This document shows, piece by piece, positions 7,383-13,872 of a stretch of 26,311 bases of DNA. Origin of the DNA: an uncultured Bacilli bacterium (GTDB taxonomy: Bacteria > Bacillota_I > Bacilli_A > RF39 > UBA660); the NCBI GenBank assembly GCA_944327425.1, contig CALVHJ010000003.1, forward strand, positions 1 to 26,311, given 5' to 3'. The translations under genes and the position numbers were made by a program. How positions within the stretch are numbered: position 1 is the stretch's first letter; each line of letters begins with the position of its first letter. The notes beneath the pieces are model-generated. The model worked only from the letters and a program-made list of their open reading frames with translations. It was not told the DNA's origin and searched no databases.

Positions 7383-8675
7383 TCAATCAACGATAAACGG
7401 ATTTTGAGCAGTACCATTTCCACTGGAAATTGTCGTTGTAGCCTTCAGATTTATTACTGGGCGCACACCATACGTGTTGTTCATGTTGATGAAGTAGAGG
7501 CGGCCACTCGAAGACACACTGAACACGCCAGCCCAAAATCCGTTAAAGTAAAATGGAGACATGGTCCAGTAATAACTTCCGGTATGTAAATAATAATCTC
7601 CATTAGTTTGCCCATATACACCACCAGCAAAGGCTACTTCATCCGCGGTTATTAATCCTATTGGACTTGATAGTGATTTATTTCCTTTATTACTTGTTGT
7701 TGCTGTATACAGGTTATTGGTACTACATGCTAAACTTGGACTTTTATTGGTGTCTAATCTTTCATATGCCGCGTAGTAAATTGTTCTTGTTGGTTGACTA
7801 CTCCATGTTGATCCACTGGCCATATTTCGATCGCCACAGAATCCGGCATTTGTATCTATATAATTTGTATATTCTTCCTCTTCTATATTTATATTTTCTT
7901 CATACCATGTATTTAATGCTGTATATATTGTACTATTCTCATTTGTTCCATATTGGCTTTCTTTTGTATATTTCAAACCTACATACTCACTTCGATCATC
8001 TGAATTATTGAAGGTACTTGTTCCTATTTGAGCATTACTTCCTGTTGCCGTTGCCCTAGTTCCCTGATAGATTAGTCTTATACTTCCATCACCATTGACT
8101 CTTATTATTCGCCAATAGAATCCCGCAAATGATACATAGTTATCGGTTGGAGACCCGGCAAAATAATAGGTTGTACCATCTCCATCATTTGCAGTAAATA
8201 CTGTATTAGTTGTACTTGCTGTATACACGGTACTAAAATCATTTCTTGTGCTTTGGTTATAACCTTTGATGATGTCTGCTAATAAAGGTTTTGCTTCTTC
8301 AAAATAAAGAGTACATTTAGTGCCTCTGGTTGTGTAGGGACTAATACTGAAAGCTTTTGTTTCGCTGTCATAGCTTAAAGATAAGTTTGGGATATTACTA
8401 CCATCTTTGTAAGTACAGGTACTACTTGTTGTATCAAGAGTATAGTTAGTATTACTATCCAGTTCTTCTGCTTCTACTCCATTTATGTATAAAGCTATTA
8501 TTTCTAAGTCTGGTCTTACATAATTAACTTCACTATCTACAATAGGCACACTAGCTGTACTTCTATACTTTGCTCTCGTAAAATTTAGAACTACTGCACT
8601 AATTATTAATACTACAAAAACACCAATAATAATATTTCTTTTCAAATTATTTTTCTTTAATACCTCGAATTTCAT
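7383..8675 (-). CDS. Membrane-anchored surface protein with lectin-like variable C-terminus
   Basis: 430 residues. A positively charged N-terminus and one membrane segment (about 15-32, IIIGVFVVLIISAVVLNF) act as an uncleaved anchor, leaving about 395 residues outside the cell. A Ser/Thr/Asn-rich middle follows, with scattered cysteines (TCTY, KCTLYF, GFCGDRN). The C-terminus from about residue 330 has YYWTMSP, a run of changing residues, then NTYGVRPVINL. This pattern is known from gut Bacillota surface proteins with a C-type-lectin/FGE-like fold, some of them retroelement targets. No LPXTG is present. ATG at 8675 with GAGAG upstream. The gene is monocistronic, with its own terminator, and divergent from the XRE gene. 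Ligand unknown. Confidence 0.88.
   Translation of the reverse strand: MKFEVLKKNNLKRNIIIGVFVVLIISAVVLNFTRAKYRSTASVPIVDSEVNYVRPDLEIIALYINGVEAEELDSNTNYTLDTTSSTCTYKDGSNIPNLSLSYDSETKAFSISPYTTRGTKCTLYFEEAKPLLADIIKGYNQSTRNDFSTVYTASTTNTVFTANDGDGTTYYFAGSPTDNYVSFAGFYWRIIRVNGDGSIRLIYQGTRATATGSNAQIGTSTFNNSDDRSEYVGLKYTKESQYGTNENSTIYTALNTWYEENINIEEEEYTNYIDTNAGFCGDRNMASGSTWSSQPTRTIYYAAYERLDTNKSPSLACSTNNLYTATTSNKGNKSLSSPIGLITADEVAFAGGVYGQTNGDYYLHTGSYYWTMSPFYFNGFWAGVFSVSSSGRLYFINMNNTYGVRPVINLKATTTISSGNGTAQNPFIVD
7479..7553 (-). other. Candidate DGR-type variable region (VR)
   Basis: Codons 375-399 of the surface protein lie between the fixed motifs YYWTMSP and NTYGVRPVINL. Many codons here end in C (TAC, AAC, GGC, TTC, CGC, CTC, TAC, TTC, ATC, AAC), unlike the AT-ending codons elsewhere. 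This fits NNC codons derived from AAC in a template repeat. Hand-counted GC over 7441-7560 is 57 of 120, far above its surroundings. A GC-rich block (TATGGTGTGCGCCCAGT) follows and could be the initiation-of-mutagenic-homology element. No template repeat or reverse transcriptase is in this window, so this remains inference. Confidence 0.5.
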
Positions 8676-8733
8676 AAACTTACTCTCTTTCTTGTGAAGC
8701 TATACTTCATTTATAAAAACATTAAAAATTATT

Positions 8734-8784
8734 ATCATAAATGATGAGTTTCCTAGCTTACATATAAATTATAAACTTAGCTAG
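8734..8784. promoter_or_regulatory. Inverted repeats between divergent surface and XRE genes
   Basis: Three dyads lie in the shared intergenic region: ATCAT-AA-ATGAT (8734-8745), CTAGCT (8753-8758) with AGCTAG (8779-8784), and a central TATAA-A-TTATA (8763-8773). Such symmetry between a regulator gene and a divergent target suggests operator sites for the XRE protein. Promoter boxes for either gene are not clear. Confidence 0.4.
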
Positions 8785-8872
8785 AAACAAAGTCAACAAA
8801 AAGTTTGGCATTTCCGACAGAACATTTTACATAAATGATATTAATGAGAAAATTATTATGGGTGAAATAAGT

Positions 8873-9322
8873 ATGTTTAACAATAATAATATTAAAAACA
8901 TAAGATTAGCAAATAGTAAAAATCAGAAAGATATAGCAGCTCTCCTAAATATAAAAAGAAGTAGTTATGCTATGTGGGAAAGTGGTAATGAAATATTTCC
9001 TATTAAAAGACTAATCGTCTTTTGTGAACAATTAAATGTTTCTGTTGACTATGCTTTAGGATTAACTAGTAAAAATAATTATAACTTAAATAAGTATAAT
9101 AAAGATAAATCTATCCTTAGGCTAAAAGAATTTAGAAAAGAATTTAACTTAACCCAAGAAAAATTAGCCAGTATTTTAAACACTAATAAAAGTGTCATAT
9201 GTAGTTATGAAAAATGACGATATATTATCGCCACTCCATTTTTATATACAATATGTCAAATATATAAAATATCTGCTGATTATCTTTTAGGTAAAACTGA
9301 TAAGCCAAAATACTTAAAATAA
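8873..9322 (+). pseudogene. Tandem-HTH XRE regulator interrupted by TGA
   Basis: Two XRE-type helix-turn-helix segments lie in one frame. The first is NSKNQKDIAALLNIKRSSYAMWESG and what follows to VSVDYALGLTSKN. The second is RLKEFRKEFNLTQEKLASIL, then NTNKSVICSYEK. A TGA at 9215-9217 stops the frame, yet the same frame continues for 34 codons with a fully typical XRE ending (ISADYLLGKTDKPKYLK) to TAA at 9320. A single change from a Gly GGA codon would explain the TGA. The stopped product (about 114 residues) keeps the first HTH. The start at 8873 is chosen because GGTGA lies nine bases upstream; an in-frame ATG at 8858 has no site. Divergent from the surface gene, so it may have controlled it. 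Confidence 0.75.
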
Positions 9323-9340
9323 CTAAAGTATTTTTTATTT
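9308..9340 (+). terminator. Terminator at the end of the XRE frame
   Basis: AAATACTT (9308-9315) pairs with AAGTATTT (9326-9333), followed by a T-rich tail TTTTTTATTTT. The matching A-run on the other side means it may also serve the convergent gene ending at 9335. Confidence 0.75.
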
Positions 9341-9895
9341 TAATATTCCTTTAATTAAACTTATTAATTCATCTTTACTAATATTACTTGTCTGTATATT
9401 ATAATATTTATCTTTATATTGAAAATCTACCATAAACATATTTTCATATTGATAAATAATTACATTAACCCCATTAATACTACTTATTTCTCTTTTACTT
9501 GCCATAACATAATCTTTTAATGGTTCTTCTATCAGTGAATACATAATATTAACCCATCTATCTTTACTATTACTAAACTCAAACACTTCATCATGTAAAA
9601 CACTATAATTACCTTCTGAATCTTTAATAAAAATACCATAATCATTAATAAATTTTATATCATCAGGCAATTTATATCCTAAATGCCCGCCCCTCACACA
9701 ATCACAAATAGAAGAAATAATTCTCACATCTGAATCATTAGCTATCTCTTCATAATTTGTTACTTGATTAATAATAATATCACTATCTTCTCCAAATACC
9801 TTTTCATCTTCTTTACTACGAATAACAATAACCCCTATTAAAATACCTAAAATTATCACACATAGAACCAAACCATATAATAAAACTTTTTTCAT
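9335..9895 (-). CDS. Membrane-anchored protein paralogous to the anti-sigma sensor domain
   Basis: 186 residues with an N-terminal anchor (about 5-27, LLYGLVLCVIILGILIGVIVI) and an extracytoplasmic domain. Its C-terminal part (INGVNVIIYQYENMFMVDFQ, then YNIQTSNISKDELISLIKGIL) aligns by eye with the end of the neighbouring anti-sigma-like protein (IDGVEVMISKDNTTFIVELL, then YDIESYNLELDEVLKIVKGII). A DUF4367-like fold is likely, though I cannot confirm it. A CDC motif (ICDCVRGG) lies mid-protein. It starts 8 bases after the preceding gene, with GGAG before the ATG at 9895, and is last in the sigma operon. It may sense the same signal or compete for it. Confidence 0.82.
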   Translation of the reverse strand: MKKVLLYGLVLCVIILGILIGVIVIRSKEDEKVFGEDSDIIINQVTNYEEIANDSDVRIISSICDCVRGGHLGYKLPDDIKFINDYGIFIKDSEGNYSVLHDEVFEFSNSKDRWVNIMYSLIEEPLKDYVMASKREISSINGVNVIIYQYENMFMVDFQYKDKYYNIQTSNISKDELISLIKGILK

Positions 9896-9903
9896 AATAT
9901 CTC

Positions 9904-10569
9904 CTATTCTATAATACCTTTAACTATCTTTAAAACTTCATCTAATTCTAAATTATAAGACTCTATATCATAATAAACATCATCATAAAGTAACTCAACA
10001 ATAAAGGTTGTATTATCTTTACTAATCATAACTTCTACTCCGTCTATAAATGATGCTTCACCATCTACAACATTCACATCTCTAATAGGTTTACTAATAG
10101 TTGAATAAGTAACATTAACTGCTTTATCCTCACCAATATAACTTTGGATAATATCATGAACAATATCATATTGACTCGTATCTTCATTTTTAGTATAAAC
10201 AATATATATTGTATCTAATTCTAAACCAGTAGGAATACTTAACTTTAGTGGTTCAACGGAAATTGTCGAATCATAAGTATCAAGAATATATACATCAGCA
10301 TTAGATATATCATCATATATATTTTGATTTATTTCATTAATATTAATTTCATCTTTATTTTCATCAGCAACCTTAGATATATCCTTTTGAAACATATTTT
10401 TAGTAAAAAAGAAACAAAATAAAATAATAATCAAACTAACAGAAACAAAACTATACTTTTTAATTCTTTTTTGCTTTTCTTTTTTTTCTAACTTATTTAA
10501 AATATTTTGATACATATTATCTTTGTTAAACTCTTTATCAAAGACCTGATAAATACCATTTTTCCTCAT
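9904..10569 (-). CDS. Probable anti-sigma factor (single-pass membrane protein)
   Basis: 221 residues: a short cytoplasmic part of about 40 residues rich in Lys and Asn, one membrane segment (about 41-58, SFVSVSLIIILFCFFF), then an extracytoplasmic domain. Its start overlaps the sigma gene stop by four bases (ATGA), and GGTGATGAAAA precedes the ATG. Translational coupling to an ECF sigma factor and the inside-out topology are the basis for calling it the anti-sigma factor. No zinc-binding HxxxCxxC motif is seen, so it is not a ZAS-type protein. The outer domain resembles that of the next gene and probably senses an envelope signal. Confidence 0.8.
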   Translation of the reverse strand: MRKNGIYQVFDKEFNKDNMYQNILNKLEKKEKQKRIKKYSFVSVSLIIILFCFFFTKNMFQKDISKVADENKDEININEINQNIYDDISNADVYILDTYDSTISVEPLKLSIPTGLELDTIYIVYTKNEDTSQYDIVHDIIQSYIGEDKAVNVTYSTISKPIRDVNVVDGEASFIDGVEVMISKDNTTFIVELLYDDVYYDIESYNLELDEVLKIVKGIIE

Positions 10570-11072
10570 TTTTCATCACCTTCTTTTAAAATTTTATTTA
10601 TTTCTTTTAACGTACGATATAAATAATGTTTTACATTAGATTCACTAATCTTTAATATACTAGCAATATCTTTTAAAGAATTATTTTCATAATAATAGAG
10701 AAAAAATATTTTACTTATTATACTTTTCTTTTTACTTAAATAATCCCAAACAAGACTAATCTGTTCTTCTAAGATTACATCTTCTAAAAGATCAATACTA
10801 TCTGCTACCATATCTATCTCATAATCAAGTTTGTTATCTTTATGGCGATAACGAAGGCGATAATAATCTTTTAATTTATGTCTAGCAATACCCAAAACAT
10901 ATTCCCGCGAAATATTTTTTTTAATTTTTTTATAAACTGCTAGATAAACATCTTGAATAATATCAGCTACATCACTTATTCTTGCTACATTACAAACCAA
11001 ATACTTTAAAACATCATCATAAGTTTCATCATAAACACTCTCGAATTTACTTAAGGCTTCCTGAGTACTCAT
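10566..11072 (-). CDS. ECF-type RNA polymerase sigma factor
   Basis: 168 residues, the usual ECF length. The sigma-70 region 2 is at about 10-75, with YDDVLKYLVCNVARISDVADIIQDVYLAVYKK (the DAEDIVQEVFL-like core here reads DVADIIQDVYLAVY), then GIARHKLKDYYR. Region 4 lies at about 110-160, with NNSLKDIASILKISESNVKHYLYR as the helix-turn-helix that reads the -35 box. AGAGGTGG lies seven bases before the ATG at 11072. It heads a three-gene operon with its likely anti-sigma factor and sits behind an ECF-type promoter, so it very likely drives its own transcription. Confidence 0.93.
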   Translation of the reverse strand: MSTQEALSKFESVYDETYDDVLKYLVCNVARISDVADIIQDVYLAVYKKIKKNISREYVLGIARHKLKDYYRLRYRHKDNKLDYEIDMVADSIDLLEDVILEEQISLVWDYLSKKKSIISKIFFLYYYENNSLKDIASILKISESNVKHYLYRTLKEINKILKEGDEK

Positions 11073-11096
11073 TTTTTAGCCACCTCTATTAAATAA

Positions 11097-11121
11097 GTCG
11101 TTAAATTATGAAAAAAGTTCC
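11097..11121 (-). promoter_or_regulatory. ECF-type promoter, autoregulatory
   Basis: Minus strand GGAAC (plus 11117-11121), a 16-base spacer with a T-run, and CGAC (plus 11097-11100). GGAAC...CGTC-like boxes at this spacing are the classic ECF signature. It lies about 25 bases before the sigma gene start, so autoregulation is the simple reading. Confidence 0.75.
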
Positions 11122-11124
11122 AAT

Positions 11125-11454
11125 TTAACCTAACTTATCTCCATTATTTACATGTTTATTAGGTTCAATTAGAACTACCCCATCTTTACTATAAACTCCA
11201 AGCACTAAAACTTCCGAGGCAAAATCAGCAATTTGTTTAGAAGGAAAATTAACAACTGCTAGTACCTGTTTACCAATTAAATCATCCTTTTGATACAACT
11301 TTGTTATCTGAGCCGAAGATCTTTTTATTCCTAGTTCTATGCCAAAATCAATTTCTAACTTATAAGCTGGTCTTTTTGCTTTTAAAAAATCTTCTACTTT
11401 AGTAATTGTTCCCACCCGTATATCAATTTTTAAAAAATCATCAAATGTTACTAT
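11125..11454 (-). CDS. csaA: CsaA-type tRNA-binding-domain protein with apparent ATA start
   Basis: An OB-fold protein of the CsaA family (related to the tRNA-binding domain of methionyl-tRNA synthetase), described as a protein-export chaperone in Bacillus. Motifs match closely: IDIRVGTITKVEDF, KLEIDFG, GIKRSSAQITKLY, QVLAVVNFPSKQIADFASEVLVLG. A first in-frame GTG exists at 11415 but would cut off the conserved TFDDFLKIDIR strand. Upstream in frame, an AAAGGAGGA site is followed seven bases later by ATA-GTA-ACA-TTT-GAT-GAT, where family members have a normal start. The best reading is initiation at ATA (11454), giving 109 residues, the family length. It is last in the nnrD operon, two bases after the previous stop. 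Confidence 0.85.
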   Translation of the reverse strand: MVTFDDFLKIDIRVGTITKVEDFLKAKRPAYKLEIDFGIELGIKRSSAQITKLYQKDDLIGKQVLAVVNFPSKQIADFASEVLVLGVYSKDGVVLIEPNKHVNNGDKLG

Positions 11455-11456
11455 AA

Positions 11457-11984
11457 TTAATCCTCCTTTCTATAAATAAGAATATTTATTTTTTCTTTTT
11501 TTAAATAATTTATTACTTGCTCTTGATACTTTATATCAAGAAAAATTATTATATGCCTTTTAACAAAAAAATATATTCCATATTCCCCTACATAAACATA
11601 ATCTACTAAGTCCCATGGAACATAAACTGATAAATTGGTTTTATCTACATCTTTAATTCCCTTTAAACTAAGATGTACTTCTCCTCCCAATCTTTTCTTT
11701 GCATAATAATAACCAATATGAAATAGTAACAAATAAAGTATCAAAAAAGTTATTATAAATGGTGATACTTTAGTTATCAATATTTTAATAAAAAAATTAT
11801 AAACTCTAAATATTAAAGGAAAAAGAAAAATAAATATAACTAATATAGCCATAATTTTAGCATAATATGTATAATTATGTACTCTTACTTTCTTTCCTTT
11901 TTTTATTTTATAAAAACGATTTGAAACCCCTTGCATTTCATTATAAATTTTAAAAAAATTATCACTATTACATTTTATCTTCAT
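11457..11984 (-). CDS. YcxB-like membrane protein
   Basis: 175 residues. A charged N-terminus of about 45 residues is followed by two membrane segments (about 45-68 and 72-98). A C-terminal cytoplasmic domain contains the pattern LKGIKDVDKTNLSVYVPWDLVDYVYVGEYGIYFF, typical of YcxB-like C-terminal domains (PH-like) where a hydrophobic-PW-D-x-V motif is conserved. Function unknown in the family. The start is the ATG at 11984, because AGGAG lies eight bases upstream; the GTG at 11993 overlaps that site. The start codon follows the nnrD stop (11986-11988) by one base. Confidence 0.82.
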   Translation of the reverse strand: MKIKCNSDNFFKIYNEMQGVSNRFYKIKKGKKVRVHNYTYYAKIMAILVIFIFLFPLIFRVYNFFIKILITKVSPFIITFLILYLLLFHIGYYYAKKRLGGEVHLSLKGIKDVDKTNLSVYVPWDLVDYVYVGEYGIYFFVKRHIIIFLDIKYQEQVINYLKKEKINILIYRKED

Positions 11985-11985
11985 A

Positions 11986-12837
11986 TTACTCACTCCTAAT
12001 CTTTTTTATTGCTTCCGGAATACACTTAATAGTATCACTAGCTATCATACCAATATCCGTATTTTTCTCTTCTGCTATCTCTCCTGCTATTCCATTTAAC
12101 ATTACTCCACCACTTATAGTTAAAAGATCATAATTTTGATAAGCCAACATCCCGGCAAGTATTCCTGATAATACATCTCCACTACCACTTGTCGCCATAC
12201 CAGATACCCCACAACAACATAAATAAATATAATCACCATTAGTAACAATAGTAGTATGACCTTTTAATACTAAAATAACCTGATTTTCTAAAGCAAATTT
12301 TTTAGCAATATTTATTTTATCTTTCTTTATTTCTTCTATACTTAAATCAGTTAATCTTGAAAATTCTTTTAAATGAGGCGTAAGAACAACACTAGCTTTA
12401 CTATACTTAAGTAAATCTAAATGTCCCACTAAAGCATTAAGACCATCAGCATCTATAACCATCTTACCTTCAAAATAGTTTAAAATATATTTTAAAATTG
12501 CTAAATGCTCCTCATCATAATCCCAACCCATACCAATTGCTAAAACATCCAAATCAGATATAGATTTTTTTATATCTTCTAACGACTCATAAGAATACAT
12601 CGTTTGTTCTAAAAGATAAGGGGCAACAAACTCTTCTATTTCTTTAGGCACAATAACTCTTACTAAACCACAGCCACTTCTAAGTGTACTTAAACTCATA
12701 TTAGCAAGTTTAACTGCTCCATTATATTTAATAGAACCACCAAGTATTCCTACTTTACCAAAGTCACCCTTATTGGCCTCTATATCTCTTTTTAAAAACA
12801 AATCTTTAATATCTTCTACTTTAATTTCTTTATTCAT
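11986..12837 (-). CDS. nnrD: ADP-dependent NAD(P)H-hydrate dehydratase
   Basis: 283 residues of the ribokinase-like YjeF C-terminal family, which repairs hydrated NADH and NADPH in the cytoplasm using ADP or ATP. Clear motifs: GDFGKVGILGGS near the N-terminus, GMGWDYDEEH, MVIDADGLNAL, VVLTPHLKEFSRL, and the catalytic GSGDVLSGILAGML with the anion-hole glycine and base aspartate. The N-terminal epimerase domain (NnrE) is absent, as in many Bacillota. The ATG at 12837 has AGTGAT four bases upstream; the GTG at 12846 would make the mRNA nearly leaderless. First gene of a three-gene operon with the YcxB-like gene and csaA. Confidence 0.93.
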   Translation of the reverse strand: MNKEIKVEDIKDLFLKRDIEANKGDFGKVGILGGSIKYNGAVKLANMSLSTLRSGCGLVRVIVPKEIEEFVAPYLLEQTMYSYESLEDIKKSISDLDVLAIGMGWDYDEEHLAILKYILNYFEGKMVIDADGLNALVGHLDLLKYSKASVVLTPHLKEFSRLTDLSIEEIKKDKINIAKKFALENQVILVLKGHTTIVTNGDYIYLCCCGVSGMATSGSGDVLSGILAGMLAYQNYDLLTISGGVMLNGIAGEIAEEKNTDIGMIASDTIKCIPEAIKKIRSE

Positions 12838-12853
12838 TTCTATCACTAAAATA

Positions 12854-12862
12854 ATTGTATCA
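12854..12862 (-). promoter_or_regulatory. Extended -10 promoter of nnrD
   Basis: Minus strand TGATACAAT, about 17 bases before the ATG, directly after the T-run of the BRO gene terminator. No good -35 is seen (TTTAAT at the 17-base distance). Confidence 0.5.
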
Positions 12863-12890
12863 AAAAAAACTATACGATTAAAGTATAATT
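12862..12890 (-). terminator. Terminator of the BRO-family gene
   Basis: Minus strand AATTATAC pairs with GTATAGTT (8 pairs, one G-U), loop of seven, then eight T. It starts right after the stop codon at 12892. Confidence 0.85.
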
Positions 12891-12891
12891 T

Positions 12892-13743
12892 TTATTTATT
12901 TTCAATTTTTTTATTTTCTTTATATTGATACCCAAGTTTGTTTTCTTTATTTACAACCGACTTACCAAGTCTATTTTCTATTTCTTTTCTTGTAATATTT
13001 GCAATTTCTCCACCTGATCTAGCAATTTCTTTGTTTTCTTCTAACCCATATGGACCATGTTCTTTAGCAAGCTCTCTTGCTGTTACTTCACCAATATCCG
13101 TCAGAAGTATTTCTAAATCTGACATATTATCTCGAAGCGATTCTTTTCTAATTCCTTTATATTCTTTATATTCACTTGCCTTCATTCCAGACCATCTTTG
13201 GTAAATTTCGTTTGTAAGTATACCAAACTCATAATCTTTGGTAATACCCCTATCCTTCCAAATATCTGTAAGCTTATTACGATCGACAATTCCTGCAAGT
13301 CTAAGTTTAATCCATTCATCATTACATCCCCGCATTTTATAATAATGAACTGCCCTTTTTATTGCTTTTTCCGGATCAAAAACTTCATCAATTCTATCAC
13401 TACCTAAATTTGCTAACCATAACTTAAAAGGTTCGGCCTTAGGACTTGGGATAGACTCAATAAGTCTAAATATACCTTTCGTATCAAGTGTATCAGTTTC
13501 TCTTAATTTTCCATCTTGAGCTTTCATCTTCAAGCGTACGATATTTTCGTACAGTTGACTTCCTTCCTCATCTAACTTTCTTTTTAAATCACTCCAATAT
13601 CTTTTAGGAATATTACTTCCTGTTAAAGCTTTAACTACATCAACTACACTAAAGTAGTACTCTTCTTTATCGCTATACCAAATGCTCCGGATTTCTTGAC
13701 CTTCAAATAAATTTGATATTGTTGCTAATTTACTGTCTTTCAA
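12892..13743 (-). CDS. BRO-family (Bro-N) protein, antirepressor/DinD-like
   Basis: 283 residues. The N-terminal Bro-N domain spans about 8-110, with IRSIWYSDKEEYYFSVVDVVKALTG, then YWSDLKRKLDEEGSQL and a closing SPKAEPFKLWLANLGSDRI. The C-terminal part (RGITKDYEFGILTNEIYQRW, then ITRKEIENRLGKSVV) resembles the chromosomal BRO/DinD-type proteins found in many gut bacteria. Phage antirepressors share the Bro-N domain, but no other phage gene is nearby. I place the start at the TTG at 13743, with AGGAAGG and GGTGG upstream; the GTG at 13752 lies inside that site. It has its own promoter and terminator. DNA binding is inferred from the family. Confidence 0.88.
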   Translation of the reverse strand: MKDSKLATISNLFEGQEIRSIWYSDKEEYYFSVVDVVKALTGSNIPKRYWSDLKRKLDEEGSQLYENIVRLKMKAQDGKLRETDTLDTKGIFRLIESIPSPKAEPFKLWLANLGSDRIDEVFDPEKAIKRAVHYYKMRGCNDEWIKLRLAGIVDRNKLTDIWKDRGITKDYEFGILTNEIYQRWSGMKASEYKEYKGIRKESLRDNMSDLEILLTDIGEVTARELAKEHGPYGLEENKEIARSGGEIANITRKEIENRLGKSVVNKENKLGYQYKENKKIENK

Positions 13744-13781
13744 TTTAACCACCCTTCCTTTTACTCGTAAATTACCCTTAA

Positions 13782-13810
13782 ATTATACTATATAATAACC
13801 CAATATTCAA
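13782..13810 (-). promoter_or_regulatory. SigA promoter of the BRO-family gene
   Basis: Minus strand TTGAAT (plus 13805-13810), 17-base spacer, TATAAT (plus 13782-13787). Start of transcription would be near 13775, about 30 bases before the gene. Confidence 0.78.
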
Positions 13811-13837
13811 GAACAAAAGTTCGACAAAATTTGTCAT

Positions 13838-13872
13838 TAAAAAAGAAGCAAGTTCTCTAAAAATTTGCTTCT
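13838..13872 (-). terminator. Terminator of the ABC transporter operon
   Basis: Minus strand AGAAGCAA pairs with TTGCTTCT (8 bp, loop of 13), followed by TTTT. The 5' arm overlaps the stop codon of the permease gene. Confidence 0.88.

Noticed and set aside
7404..7589. Plus-strand open frame of 61 codons opposite the variable region
   Set aside because: Explained by the high GC of this part, which removes stops; no ribosome site or family match.
7661..8011. Plus-strand open frame opposite the surface protein
   Set aside because: Tyr/Leu-rich shadow of a Ser/Thr/Asn-rich gene.
9215..9217. TGA read as tryptophan (code 4)
   Set aside because: Tryptophan is TGG in all intact genes here, and TGA ends several of them in the expected place.
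11125..11415. CsaA starting at the internal GTG
   Set aside because: It would lose the conserved first strand of the OB fold and has no ribosome site at a good distance.
12938..13407. Two plus-strand open frames opposite the BRO-family gene
   Set aside because: Shadows without ribosome sites.
12892..13743. Prophage marked by the BRO-family gene
   Set aside because: No integrase, capsid, terminase or lysis gene nearby, and it has its own promoter and terminator among housekeeping genes.
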